Assembly (NCBI RefSeq): GCF_000626715.1
Contig: NZ_AQRA01000007.1
Span: 310,001-374,000 of the forward strand
Origin: Aquimarina atlantica
GTDB lineage: Bacteria > Bacteroidota > Bacteroidia > Flavobacteriales > Flavobacteriaceae
DNA length: 64,000 bases
Direction of reading: 5' to 3'
Below the pieces are notes generated by a model that worked only from the letters and a program-made list of their open reading frames with translations, was not told the origin of the DNA and ran no database searches. Positions 18,477 through 28,403 of this stretch are shown one piece after another (position 1 is the stretch's first letter; every line of letters begins with the position of its first letter). The position numbers were made by a program, and so were the translations under genes.

Positions 18477-18950
18477 ATTAAAATTGGTTTAGTTAATAAT
18501 TTGACTGCTGATTTCTCTAATAAACTCTTGATCAATTTGTGTTTCTAAAAGATTAACAATGTATTATGATTAAGAGAATTATTGTTTTCAAATTTATAAT
18601 ATGAAGACTAATATTTGTATTTTGATATAAATATTAGTGATTTTTATGGTTAAAACTAATTTATAAAGTTTTTTTATCTTTTTTAAATATATAATATTGT
18701 GTTATTAAGTTTTTTTTCGTGTTAAAATTCTACTCTTTTTTTAATGAAAATGGATATATATGTGTATTTATACAGATTTAGTGTACTTAAAATGTTAATT
18801 TAATATGAAATTTACTTGGTATTAGGTTTTATGATTTATTTCTTAAATATGGTTATATTTGGTTAAATAGATTGAATAAATGTATAATTGTGGTGAAAAA
18901 AACTTTATTATTGTAAAATAAAAGTATTTTTATCTGTATAGTATAATAGT
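18477..18950. other. 474-base intergenic region between susC and the Lrp gene
   Basis: Very AT-rich divergent control region. On the minus strand TAAATTTG at 18596-18589 could be the susC -7 box, though no TTG at the proper distance is seen. A 10-bp perfect inverted repeat lies just upstream (18607-18638). No reading frame of note was seen. Confidence 0.5.
18607..18638. promoter_or_regulatory. Inverted repeat upstream of mannosidase operon, candidate operator
   Basis: Perfect 10-base arms ACTAATATTT and AAATATTAGT spaced by 12 bases (22-base centre-to-centre), 11 bases upstream of the candidate susC -7 box. Position and symmetry suit a dimeric regulator, perhaps the neighbouring Lrp protein; AT-rich sequence makes chance symmetry possible. 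Confidence 0.4.
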
Positions 18951-19421
18951 ATGAATAATATGGAAATGTTAGATAACACAGACAAAACTATTTTGCGTAT
19001 CCTTCAAAGAGATTCAAAAAAAACTGCGAAGGAAATAGCGAACCTTTTGAACTTAACTGTTTCTCCTATATATGAAAGGATAAAACGCTTAGAAAGTAAA
19101 GGGTATATAGAAAAATACGTTGCAATTGTAAATAAGAATATGGTTGGTCTGCCTATTACAGCGTTTTGCCAGGTATCTTTACAATCTCATGGAGAATCAT
19201 TTATTGATAAGTTTGAAAATCAAATAAAAAATTTGAAAGAAGTTCAAGAGTGCTTTCATATGGCAGGCCAGGTAGACTTTTTACTAAAAATCAATATGCC
19301 AAGCTTAGAAGAATATCATGAGTTTATGCGTTCTAAATTATCAAAAATCGATAATATTGGAGTCCTAAACACTACTTTTTCATTAAAGGTGATTAAACAC
19401 ACTTCAGAATATTATTTATAA
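18951..19421 (+). CDS. Lrp/AsnC family transcriptional regulator
   Basis: 156 residues. N-terminal helix-turn-helix (about 8-60; DKTILRILQRDSKKTAKEIA and TVSPIYERIKRLESKGYIEK) followed by the RAM/AsnC ligand-binding domain (about 70-150; VQECFHMAGQVDFLLKI). Such proteins form octamers or dimers and often sense amino acids. A second ATG at 18960 could be the start, as the core begins at LDNTDK. It is divergent from the mannosidase operon and convergent with the protease gene, followed by a strong hairpin. It may control peptide or amino-acid genes nearby; target unknown. Confidence 0.9.
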   Translation: MNNMEMLDNTDKTILRILQRDSKKTAKEIANLLNLTVSPIYERIKRLESKGYIEKYVAIVNKNMVGLPITAFCQVSLQSHGESFIDKFENQIKNLKEVQECFHMAGQVDFLLKINMPSLEEYHEFMRSKLSKIDNIGVLNTTFSLKVIKHTSEYYL

Positions 19422-19453
19422 AAAACACCTGTACATAACGTAGCAGGTGTTTT
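19422..19453. terminator. Terminator between Lrp gene and BSP protease gene
   Basis: Arms AAAACACCTG and CAGGTGTTTT with a 12-base loop, ending in U on either strand; it lies between two convergent genes and can serve both. Confidence 0.8.
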
Positions 19454-19491
19454 TACAATTCTAATTAACTATGGTATAGTATAAACCGATG

Positions 19492-22400
19492 TTATCGCTT
19501 TATAAATCTATTTCTATATATGGTTTTTCCATTTTGTTTTACAATTATAAAATACATTTTACTTTCTAAATGATCTAGATTTAGTTCGCTTCCCGAAGTA
19601 TGTTCTGTAAAAACTAGAGAACCTTGAGTGTCATAAATTTCAAAAAGTAAAGAGGTGCTTTTTAAATTTTGTGATTTTACAAAATGCAATTTATCCTTTA
19701 TTGGGTTAGGATATGACTTTAGATTAAAAGCATCTTCTGGATTTTGATTTTCTACTGTTTGGACATTGTTTCGATTGTTGCCACCACAATCCAGGCTCCA
19801 TGGATAATCCCCGTCATAATCGAGAGTATTGCCAGTATTGATATAGTTTTTGTATTCATTCCATACTGTTTCTACACCTTTTCCAAGAATGTTTTTAAAA
19901 GCATTGTCAAAAGACCACGAGTTCCCTAAGTCTTTTGCAGCTTTATTAAATTTATAGATAAAATTCTTGTCATATTTTTGAGTAACATACTGTAAGAAAA
20001 ACCCAGTTGTGGTATATCCACCCAGCCATTTTCTGGAATCATTTACATCTGGAGTTCTGGTTTGATGAAATCCTGCGTATATTCTTACACCATCTGCTAT
20101 ACCTTCTGTATATGCCCAAAAAGGAGAAGATCCGTCATATGTTCCTCCTGTAGTTGGGGAGTAATTATAACCATGGGTTACTTCATGAAATAGAATCCCA
20201 TCAATTTCATCTTTTATAACTTGTGAATTGTTGCCCGAATCTCTATAGATTTTTGCCAGGTGTTGTGTACTCACTTCTATGGTCATTTGATCACCCTCTC
20301 CAAATTTATGAGCTACAAAATCTTCGTTTTTTAAGTTGAATTTTAATAACCTAAATTTAGGTGCATCTGCAGAATTACGATATAAGATCTTAGCTACATC
20401 TAAGCAGCGTTGCTTCATATAATTTTCTGCATTAGGGATCACCTGATTAAATATTTGTGATCCAATGGTTGATCCATCAAAATCTCTAAATTCTACTCTA
20501 GGAGTAAGAAAATCGCTACCCCATGAGCATGAACCTCCTCCAGTAGTATTTCCTTTTCCAAACAATTCGAGTTCAGATACTTGAAGAATAGTTCCGCTAT
20601 TGTTTCTCATTGATAATCGATAATAGTTGTAAGAAGAAGAAGTACTTACCTGAAAAGTTCTTTTTTGATTTCTATTTTGAAAATCCTGATTAGATCTTTG
20701 GTCAATAGTCTCCCAGGAACTTCCGTTTGTAGATCCTTGCAAAGTCCAACTTTTAGGATCTCTTTCTGGAGCATCGTTTCCAGAGGTTATTGTATATGAG
20801 GATAACGTATAATTTTTAGTCGCTTTATATTGTACCCATGCAGAAGCATTAAAAGTTAAAAACTTAGAATTAGGATTATTATCAATCAATTTAGATATAT
20901 CCTCATAAGATGGTGAATCATTATGTTGATCAGAAATAGTTCCCCCGTCATTAGTGATGTCAATAATTTCTCCACCATCATTTTTTGAAGACACAGTGAT
21001 GAAATCAGATTTAATTTTGGTATCCGAACCATCTCCATTTATTGCTTTTAGAGTTACCGAATAGGTTCCTGCTCTGTCATATTTCACTACAGGGTTAGGT
21101 TGTGTACTGCTAGATGGGCTACCACCATCGAATGTCCAATTATATGAGGTAGCATCGGTAGAAGAATTGGTGTAGGATATACTTTCTCCTTCTTTTATAT
21201 TGGTTGTATTAGCCCTAAAATCGGCTATAGGAAGTTGTTGTGCGGTTTTTTCTTTTCCAAATAATTCAACTTCTGCAATCTGTAAAATGGTTCCACTATT
21301 ATTGGTCATCGATAATCGATAATATTTGTAGGCAGTAGAAGTGTTAACTGTAAAACTTCTTTTTTGATGTCTGTTCGGAAAATCTTGATTAGACCTTTGA
21401 TCGATATTTTGCCACGAGTTTCCATTTGTTGACCCTTGTAAAGTCCAGTTTTTTGGATCTCTCTCTGGAGCATCATTTGCAGAGGATAAAGTATAAGAAG
21501 ATAAAACATAAGATGTACTGGCTTTATACTGTACCCATGCAGATGCATTAAAGGTTAGATACTTCGAATTGACTGCGTTGTCGATTAGTTTTGATATCCC
21601 TTCATTAGATGGAGAATCATTATATTGACTAGAGATTGTTCCGCCATCATTAGTAATATCGATTAAGTTTCCATTGTTGCCGCCACAATCCAGGCTCCAT
21701 GGATAATCCCCGTCATAATCAAGAGTATTACCAGTATTGATATAGTTTTTGTATTCATTCCATACCGTTTCTACACCTTTTCCAAGAATATCTTTAAAAG
21801 CATTATCAAAAGACCAAGAGTTCCCTAAGTCTTTTGCAGCTTTATTAAATTTATAGATAAAATTCTTGTCATATTTTTGAGTAACATACTGTAAGAAAAA
21901 CCCTGTTGTGGTATATCCACCCAGCCATTTTCTAGAATCATTTACATTTGGAGTTCTGGTTTGATGAAATCCTGCGTATATTCTTACACCATCTGCTATA
22001 CCTTCTGTATATGCCCAAAAAGGAGAAGATCCGTCATATGTTCCTCCTGTAGTTGGGGAGTAATTATAACCATGGGTTACTTCATGAAATAGAATCCCAT
22101 CAATTTCATCTTTTATAACTTGTGAATTGTTGCCCGAATCTCTATAGATTTTTGCCAGGTGTTGTGTACTCACTTCTATGGTCATTTGATCACCCTCTCC
22201 AAATTTATGAGCTACAAAATCTTCGTTTTTTAAGTTGAATTTTAATAACCTAAATTTAGGTGCATCGGCAGAGTTACGATATAAGATCTTAGCTACATCT
22301 AAGCAGCGTTGTTTCATATAACTTTCTGCATCAGGGATCACCTGTTTAAATATTTGTGATCCAATAGTTGATCCATCAAAATCTCTAAATTCTACTCTCG

Positions 22401-22566
22401 GAGTAAGAAAATCATTCCCCCAAATACAGGCTTGCTTACTTTGAGAAGAAAAGGTATTATTTTCATGATTTGCAGTTTGATGTAAAGGTTGTGCACTCAT
22501 TTTGAATACAAATACCATCGTTGATAACATGCTTATCCAAAGCATGTGTTTTTTGTAATTTTTCAT
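19492..22566 (-). CDS. Secreted two-headed BSP-family metalloprotease with F5/8C and PKD domains, T9SS sorted
   Basis: 1024 residues. Signal peptide 1-25; basic-secretory-protein (BSP, clan MA) peptidase module 1 about 48-298; F5/8-type-C-like domain about 302-438; PKD domain about 445-528; second F5/8C domain about 535-672; BSP module 2 about 681-931; C-terminal T9SS type A sorting tail (SYPNPIKDKLHF and a YFIIVKQNGK strand pair) about 950-1024. Each BSP module carries HEVTHGYNY (HExxH zinc site) and the EGIADGVR motif. The two modules are near-identical in DNA, the F5/8C domains more divergent. It should be secreted and cell-attached and cut extracellular protein; substrate unknown. Most BSP proteins have one module. 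Confidence 0.88.
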   Translation of the reverse strand: MKNYKKHMLWISMLSTMVFVFKMSAQPLHQTANHENNTFSSQSKQACIWGNDFLTPRVEFRDFDGSTIGSQIFKQVIPDAESYMKQRCLDVAKILYRNSADAPKFRLLKFNLKNEDFVAHKFGEGDQMTIEVSTQHLAKIYRDSGNNSQVIKDEIDGILFHEVTHGYNYSPTTGGTYDGSSPFWAYTEGIADGVRIYAGFHQTRTPNVNDSRKWLGGYTTTGFFLQYVTQKYDKNFIYKFNKAAKDLGNSWSFDNAFKDILGKGVETVWNEYKNYINTGNTLDYDGDYPWSLDCGGNNGNLIDITNDGGTISSQYNDSPSNEGISKLIDNAVNSKYLTFNASAWVQYKASTSYVLSSYTLSSANDAPERDPKNWTLQGSTNGNSWQNIDQRSNQDFPNRHQKRSFTVNTSTAYKYYRLSMTNNSGTILQIAEVELFGKEKTAQQLPIADFRANTTNIKEGESISYTNSSTDATSYNWTFDGGSPSSSTQPNPVVKYDRAGTYSVTLKAINGDGSDTKIKSDFITVSSKNDGGEIIDITNDGGTISDQHNDSPSYEDISKLIDNNPNSKFLTFNASAWVQYKATKNYTLSSYTITSGNDAPERDPKSWTLQGSTNGSSWETIDQRSNQDFQNRNQKRTFQVSTSSSYNYYRLSMRNNSGTILQVSELELFGKGNTTGGGSCSWGSDFLTPRVEFRDFDGSTIGSQIFNQVIPNAENYMKQRCLDVAKILYRNSADAPKFRLLKFNLKNEDFVAHKFGEGDQMTIEVSTQHLAKIYRDSGNNSQVIKDEIDGILFHEVTHGYNYSPTTGGTYDGSSPFWAYTEGIADGVRIYAGFHQTRTPDVNDSRKWLGGYTTTGFFLQYVTQKYDKNFIYKFNKAAKDLGNSWSFDNAFKNILGKGVETVWNEYKNYINTGNTLDYDGDYPWSLDCGGNNRNNVQTVENQNPEDAFNLKSYPNPIKDKLHFVKSQNLKSTSLLFEIYDTQGSLVFTEHTSGSELNLDHLESKMYFIIVKQNGKTIYRNRFIKR
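19774..20523 (-). repeat. BSP module repeat, copy in C-terminal half
   Basis: About 750 bases that match 21673-22422 without any gap at an offset of 1899 bases, with about 20 substitutions by eye (roughly 97 percent identity). Bases 20050-20367 are identical to their counterpart over 318 bases, including the HExxH codons. Confidence 0.93.
21673..22422 (-). repeat. BSP module repeat, copy in N-terminal half
   Basis: Partner of 19774-20523 within the same gene; encodes BSP module 1. Differences cluster near the two ends of the module, the middle being identical, as expected after duplication with later gene conversion. Confidence 0.93.
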
Positions 22567-23493
22567 TGTGAAGTTTGTGTTTTTTTATTAATCTTTTTTA
22601 TAAAAAACTAATAAGTGTTAGTTGCAATAAAATTACAGTATCGAGGTATGTTTTCATTTTTTACGCTTAATTTCAGTGATTTTTATTCTTTTTTAGTTTT
22701 TTTTAGTCTTTTTTCTTTTTAAAAGAAGATATGTTCATTTTATAAAGTGTTTTTTATGTCAAAAAAATAACATCTCTATAGGATAAGTATAGAATAAAAA
22801 GGTGTTTTCTAAGAATTATGAATACATAGGGCTTTTAAATAGGTACTTTTTAAACCATTTAAGTCAATCTAAAATTGCTTATCATATATAGGAATACGCT
22901 TGATTATACTGTGTGTAGATATGTTATGATATAGTACCTCTTATCTTTTAAATATTGTAGAATATTCTTCAGAAACATATTAATATATTTCATTTAGAAC
23001 AGTATTTTCTTCTTTTACTATTCATAAAAATCTACATCTAATTTTAGTGTTTTTGGTAATTGTATAATCTTTATTGATTTGTTAAAATCAAAGAAAAATA
23101 TGTAAAGATTAGTACTAAAATATCCATATATAATACTTTATTAATCCAAATGGTGGTAATACCATAACTCTAAGATATATTTCGCTTCTAAATAATCAAT
23201 CTTAAAATAATATGGAAAAAAAAGTAGACACAAATCAGTTCTCAAAGCTTTTTTCGATAGAAGCATGGAAACTAAACTTTACAAAAATCGTAAACAAAAC
23301 TAAAATCCCATATCCTTCTTTCTAAGATATTATAAAGTAGGTTACTAAGAAAAGGTAGATAGAAATAACATTGTAAAAGCTAATTATAGCTGTGTTTCTA
23401 GGCCTTAAATCTTTCTACAAAATTATGGATCAGGTACTTGGGAAAACACCAGAAGATCCGTCAAGTAATTTTAAAATTTAATAAAACAAACTA
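22567..23493. other. 927-base region without a clear gene
   Basis: AT-rich spacer between the BSP protease (divergent) and the second susC. It should hold promoters for both, but I found no clear TAnnTTTG plus TTG pair. A weak 37-codon frame (23212-23325, MEKKVDTNQFSKLFS) and an 18-codon frame near 23425 are present; neither has recognisable homology or coding support. Part of it may be decayed sequence. Confidence 0.6.
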
Positions 23494-26400
23494 ATGAACA
23501 CAAAAATTAATCTTTCGGTTATACTCATGCTGATTTTTTGTACAATAAGTTTTGCACAAGTAAAAACAGTGTCGGGTAAAATAACAGAGGATTCTGGGAT
23601 TCCTCTTCCTGGAGTGAATATTCTAATCAAAGAAACGTCATCTGGTACACAATCTGATTTTGATGGTAATTACTCTTTGCAGGTAGAAGCAGGTCAAACA
23701 CTTGTTTTTTCTTATCTGGGTTTTAAAACAGAAGAAAAACTAGTAGGTGATGAGACTACATTCGATATGATAATGTATCAAGATGCTACTTCACTAGATG
23801 AAATTGTAGTAACAGCTCTTGGGATAAGTAGATCTAAAAAATCTTTGGGGTATGCTACTCAACAAATAGAATCAGAAGATATTAGCAAAGCTAAAGGCGT
23901 AAACTTTGTGAATTCATTATCTGGTAAACTTGCTGGAGTTACTGTTTCTAGAAATAATAACTTCGGGGGTTCAACAAATGTAATTATCAGGGGATATTCT
24001 TCTTTAACCGGTAACAACCAACCCTTATTTGTAATTGATGGCACTCCGATTAGTAACCGAATTAACAATTCAAGAAACTCAACAGCAGGTAGAGGAGGGT
24101 ATGATTATGGTAATGCTGCGTCAGATATTAATCCAGATGACATAGAAACTATAAACGTTCTAAAAGGAGCTGCTGCTTCTGCTTTATACGGATCTAGAGC
24201 AGGAAATGGAGTAATTATAATCACGACAAAAAAAGGAGCTAAAAATAAAGGGTTAGGGATAACAATTAACTCAAATACTACATTTAGCAAATTTGACCCT
24301 AAAACATTTGCGAGATACCAAAAAGAATACGGAGGAGGTTATGGAGCTTCTTTTGTACAGGAAGATGTAGATGGAGATGGTATTTTAGATAATGTTGTAG
24401 ATACAGGGGGTGATGCTTCTTGGGGACCGAGATTTGACCCTAATCTTTCAGTATATCAGTGGGGAGCTTTTTTTCCAGAAAACCCTAATTATCGTACTCC
24501 TACACCATGGGTAGCCGCAAAAAATGACCCTACTTCTATTTTTCAGACAGGTTTATTGCAATCAACAGGGGTTAGTGTTGATGGTGCTTCAGACAAAGGA
24601 GATTTTAGGTTAGGATTTACCAATGTAGAACAAACAGGTATTTTACCCAATAGTTTAATTAAAAGGCAAACGGTAGATTTTGGCGGAAGTTATAAGTTAA
24701 CCGATAAAGTCATAGCGAGAGCAAAGGTTACATATACCAAAAATAGTGGGCGAGGTAGATTCGCAACAGGGTATGACGAAAATAGTGTTTTGCCCGGATT
24801 GAGACAATGGTATCAAACAAATGTTGACTTAAGAGAGCAGAGAGATGCATATTTTAGATTAAGAAGAAATGCTACCTGGAATATAAGATCATCAGCACGT
24901 ACAGGTGACGATCCTTATGCACCAAGACCACAATATTGGGATAATCCATATTGGACATTATATGAAAATTATCAAACCGATGGCAGAGACCGTGTCTTTG
25001 GAAACGTAGCGCTAACGTATAAAGTAAATGATTGGTTTGATGTTTTGGCCAGAGTGACTATGGATAGGTTTGATGAAATAAGAGAAGAAAGAGTAAACGT
25101 TTCTAGTTTCAACCCATCTAATTACAATAGATTTAATGGGTTTTTTAGAGAAATGAACTATGATATGATAGGAAACTTTAATTTTGATATTACTGAAAAG
25201 CTTAATTTTAAAGGACTTCTGGGGATGAACCTTACCAGAACAAATAGAAGTTCTATTTTTGCACAAACCAATGGAGGACTTAATACTTTTGGATTTTACT
25301 CTTTATCCAATTCGGTAAATCCAATAGCCCCACCTATAGAAAGAAAGTCTAGTATGGGGGTTAATGGGTATTATGCCAGTGCATCATTTGGTTATGATGA
25401 TATATTATTCTTAGATGCAACCTATAGAATAGACAGATCATCAACATTACCAGATGGTAAAAGACAATTTAATTACCCATCTATTTCTACTAGTTTTCTT
25501 TTTTCTAACCTCTTTACAAGCGATTGGTTAAATTTCGGAAAACTGAGATTGAACTACGCCGAAGTGGGTAATAGTGCCGGAGTACTTCTTGTAGACGATG
25601 TATATACTTTTGTTAATGGTTTTGCAGGACAATCTCTGTTCTCATTACCAAATAATAAAAACAACCCTACACTTAAGCATGAAACCGTTATAAGTTATGA
25701 GGTAGGATTAGAAATGAAACTTTTTAAGAATAGATTTGGGTTTGATATAACTGCATATCAAACCAATAGTAAAGATCAAATTCTTCCATTAGATATATCT
25801 ACTTCTACAGGATTTAATTCAAAAATTGTAAATGCTGGTGAAATTGAAAATAAAGGATATGAAGTTAGTCTTTTTGGAACCCCAATCAAAACAGAAAACT
25901 TCGAATGGAATATCAATGTAAACTGGAGTACTTATAAAAGTGAAGTAGTTTCGCTATTAGATGGAATTGATAATTTAAGTTTATCAGGAACACTACAAGA
26001 AGATGTTTCTATTAATGCCACTGTAGGAGAACCTTACGGAACGATTAGAGGATCTAGTTTTAAATATCTTAATGGCCAGAGAGTTGTTGATGAAAACGGA
26101 TATTACGTAACTAACGAAGAAAATGGAGTGATTGGTAACATAATTCCAGATTGGAATGGAGGAATCAACAATACATTCAGGTATAAAAATGCTTCGCTTA
26201 GTTTTTTAATCGACATGCAAAAAGGAGGAGATATCTACTCTCTTGATCATACCTATGGATATGCTACAGGAATATTTCCTGAAACCGCAGGACTTAATGA
26301 TTTGGGTAATCCTATAAGAGATGCTGTTGCCGATGGAGGAGGGATAATAGCCCCAGGTGTTAGAGAAGATGGGACCCCTAATACAGTAAGAACTCCGGTA

Positions 26401-26703
26401 AATAGCTTTGATAGTCCATTTATTTATTACAGATCAACAGATGAACAGAATGTTTATGATGCTTCTTTTATAAAATTAAGAGAAGTGATATTCTCATATT
26501 CATTACCAACAAAATTATTAGATAACCTACCTGTTAATGATGTAGTGGTTTCTCTAATTGGTAGGAACTTATGGATTATTGACAAAAACATCCCATATTC
26601 TGATCCAGAAGCAGGATTAAGTGCAGGTAACTTACAAGGGTTTCAGTCTTCTGCATATCCCACATCTAAAGAATATGGTTTTAACCTAAAAGTAAAATTC
26701 TAA
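23494..26703 (+). CDS. SusC/RagA family TonB-dependent transporter (second pair)
   Basis: 1069 residues. Signal peptide about 1-21 (TISFAQ), carboxypeptidase-regulatory-like domain about 25-100 (VSGKITEDSGIPLPGVNI), plug about 108-245 (NVIIRGYSSLTGNNQPLFVI, GNGVIIITTKKG) and barrel ending GFNLKVKF. It is followed after 4 bases by a SusD-like gene, making a transporter/lid pair for the outer membrane. No carbohydrate enzyme is near; peptidase and hydroxyproline genes follow, so imported substrate may be peptides, as in RagAB of Porphyromonas. That substrate is inference from gene order. Confidence 0.95.
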   Translation: MNTKINLSVILMLIFCTISFAQVKTVSGKITEDSGIPLPGVNILIKETSSGTQSDFDGNYSLQVEAGQTLVFSYLGFKTEEKLVGDETTFDMIMYQDATSLDEIVVTALGISRSKKSLGYATQQIESEDISKAKGVNFVNSLSGKLAGVTVSRNNNFGGSTNVIIRGYSSLTGNNQPLFVIDGTPISNRINNSRNSTAGRGGYDYGNAASDINPDDIETINVLKGAAASALYGSRAGNGVIIITTKKGAKNKGLGITINSNTTFSKFDPKTFARYQKEYGGGYGASFVQEDVDGDGILDNVVDTGGDASWGPRFDPNLSVYQWGAFFPENPNYRTPTPWVAAKNDPTSIFQTGLLQSTGVSVDGASDKGDFRLGFTNVEQTGILPNSLIKRQTVDFGGSYKLTDKVIARAKVTYTKNSGRGRFATGYDENSVLPGLRQWYQTNVDLREQRDAYFRLRRNATWNIRSSARTGDDPYAPRPQYWDNPYWTLYENYQTDGRDRVFGNVALTYKVNDWFDVLARVTMDRFDEIREERVNVSSFNPSNYNRFNGFFREMNYDMIGNFNFDITEKLNFKGLLGMNLTRTNRSSIFAQTNGGLNTFGFYSLSNSVNPIAPPIERKSSMGVNGYYASASFGYDDILFLDATYRIDRSSTLPDGKRQFNYPSISTSFLFSNLFTSDWLNFGKLRLNYAEVGNSAGVLLVDDVYTFVNGFAGQSLFSLPNNKNNPTLKHETVISYEVGLEMKLFKNRFGFDITAYQTNSKDQILPLDISTSTGFNSKIVNAGEIENKGYEVSLFGTPIKTENFEWNINVNWSTYKSEVVSLLDGIDNLSLSGTLQEDVSINATVGEPYGTIRGSSFKYLNGQRVVDENGYYVTNEENGVIGNIIPDWNGGINNTFRYKNASLSFLIDMQKGGDIYSLDHTYGYATGIFPETAGLNDLGNPIRDAVADGGGIIAPGVREDGTPNTVRTPVNSFDSPFIYYRSTDEQNVYDASFIKLREVIFSYSLPTKLLDNLPVNDVVVSLIGRNLWIIDKNIPYSDPEAGLSAGNLQGFQSSAYPTSKEYGFNLKVKF

Positions 26704-26707
26704 AAAA

Positions 26708-28144
26708 ATGAAAAATAGTAAAATTTTAACCATACTATTCTGCTTGTTTATGATCTTTTCCTGTAAGGTAGATGATCTTAATGTGAGCGATAAACAGATT
26801 TCTGACGTTCCTTCGTCAACATTATTTACTAATGGACAACGAAATTTGGTTGACCAAATGGTGACTCAAAGTGTTTTTGATAATCATTTGAAATTTTATG
26901 CGCAATATTGGGCAGGTACAGGTTTTATAGGTCCAGAAACTAATTTTCAAGATCTTAAGAGTTTTCCGCAAAATTATTGGAATACACTTTATAGAGATGT
27001 TCTAAGTGATCTTAACGAAGCGGCTCGATTAATTCCCGAAGAAGAAATATTCGGTCTTACTGAAATAGATAAGCAAAATAGATTAGCGATTATCGAAGTT
27101 TTGAAAGTATATACTTTTCATGTCCTGGTAGATCTTTTTGGAGATGTTCCGTACTCAGAAGCCCTGTCTTTGGACAAAGATATCTTAAACCCGGTATATG
27201 ATAATGATCAGAATATTTATACCAATATTATAAACCAGCTAAATACTGCTATTGGTAACCTTAATACTTCTGGGCAATCATTTGGTGATTCAGATTTGAT
27301 GTATCAGGGAGATGTTTCTAAATGGGCAAAATTTGCAAATTCCTTAAAGTTACGATTAGCACTTAGGATTGCTGATGTAGATTCTAATCAGGCAGGGACA
27401 CTAGCAACAGAGGCAGTTAACTCTGGGGTATTTACATCTAATAATGATAATGCTTCCTTAAGCTACGAATCGACAACACCTAATACAAATCCAATATGGG
27501 AAACTCTTGTAAATAGTGGTAGAGAAGATTATGTTGTAGCAGAAGCTGTAGTAGATATTATGCAACCTATAAATGATCCAAGACAATCTGTTTATTTTGA
27601 TAATAATCTAACTCCTTATGTAGGTGGAGTATTAGGTAACCTAAATATATTTGATGATTTTACACATATTGGGACTGCTTTTCATCAACCAGATTTAGAA
27701 GGACTGTTGCTTGATTATGCAGAAGTAGAATTTTTATTGGCAGAAGCTGCAGAACGTTCTTTGGTTGGATCTCCGGCAGACGCAGAAAATCATTATAATA
27801 ATGCTATTACAGCATCTATTACGTACTGGGGAGGCTCATCTGGTGATGCAACAACCTATCTGGCACAAGCAAGTGTAGCTTACACTACTGCAACCGGAAA
27901 CTATAGACAAAAGATAGGAACTCAACAGTGGATCGCTTTTTATAACAGAGGTTTCGATGGATGGTCAAGCTATAGAAGATTAGGTTTTCCTAATTTAAGT
28001 AATAGTTCAGAAGGTAATCCTGTACCGAGAAGAATAAAATATCCTATTAGAGAATATAACACTAATGGTACAAATGTAACCAACGCTGCTTCAAATATTG
28101 GAGGAGATGAATTGACAACTAAAGTATTTTGGGATGTAAATTAA
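26708..28144 (+). CDS. SusD/RagB-like surface lipoprotein (SusD-like_2 type)
   Basis: 478 residues, lipobox IFSC (Cys19) after a hydrophobic signal. The shape (long helical TPR-like body with LKVYTFHVLVDLFGDVPYSE and WAKFANSLKLRLALRIADVD) fits the SusD-like_2 group rather than classic SusD_RagB with its ERRLELASEG tail. It begins 4 bases after the susC stop and so is translated from the same message. A good terminator follows. It probably binds the substrate, likely peptide, at the cell surface for its SusC partner. Confidence 0.9.
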   Translation: MKNSKILTILFCLFMIFSCKVDDLNVSDKQISDVPSSTLFTNGQRNLVDQMVTQSVFDNHLKFYAQYWAGTGFIGPETNFQDLKSFPQNYWNTLYRDVLSDLNEAARLIPEEEIFGLTEIDKQNRLAIIEVLKVYTFHVLVDLFGDVPYSEALSLDKDILNPVYDNDQNIYTNIINQLNTAIGNLNTSGQSFGDSDLMYQGDVSKWAKFANSLKLRLALRIADVDSNQAGTLATEAVNSGVFTSNNDNASLSYESTTPNTNPIWETLVNSGREDYVVAEAVVDIMQPINDPRQSVYFDNNLTPYVGGVLGNLNIFDDFTHIGTAFHQPDLEGLLLDYAEVEFLLAEAAERSLVGSPADAENHYNNAITASITYWGGSSGDATTYLAQASVAYTTATGNYRQKIGTQQWIAFYNRGFDGWSSYRRLGFPNLSNSSEGNPVPRRIKYPIREYNTNGTNVTNAASNIGGDELTTKVFWDVN

Positions 28145-28180
28145 GAGATATAGAACTCATTTTTAATTTGTGATAGTCCT

Positions 28181-28230
28181 TTCCCTCTTAATAGACAAGT
28201 TAGCCTGTCAATTGAGAGGGAATTTTATTT
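28181..28230 (+). terminator. Terminator after second susCD pair
   Basis: Arms of 17 bases (28181-28197, starting TTCCCTCTTAAT, and 28206-28222) pair with two mismatches, followed by TTTTATTT. It isolates susCD from the catabolic genes downstream. Confidence 0.85.
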
Positions 28231-28372
28231 ATAAAATCAATATTTAAAACACCATTTCCTTTTCTATTACCTGAATGAATATTAATCAAAAAAATCAATA
28301 TTTAACACTGTATAAGTTAATTTAGTATTATACATGGATAATTTCTAGGTACTTTACACCTTAAATTCATGG

Positions 28373-28380
28373 TATATTTG
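28373..28380 (+). promoter_or_regulatory. Candidate -7 box for the hydroxyproline catabolic genes
   Basis: TATATTTG, a match to TAnnTTTG, 23 bases upstream of the start codon at 28404. The -33 region is weak (ctttac), so tentative. Confidence 0.5.
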
Positions 28381-28403
28381 ACCCGAAATATTAAACCACA
28401 ATT

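Noticed and set aside
23212-23325. 37-codon frame upstream of second susC
   Set aside because: No recognisable family and short; could be chance in AT-rich sequence, so mentioned only in the spacer entry.
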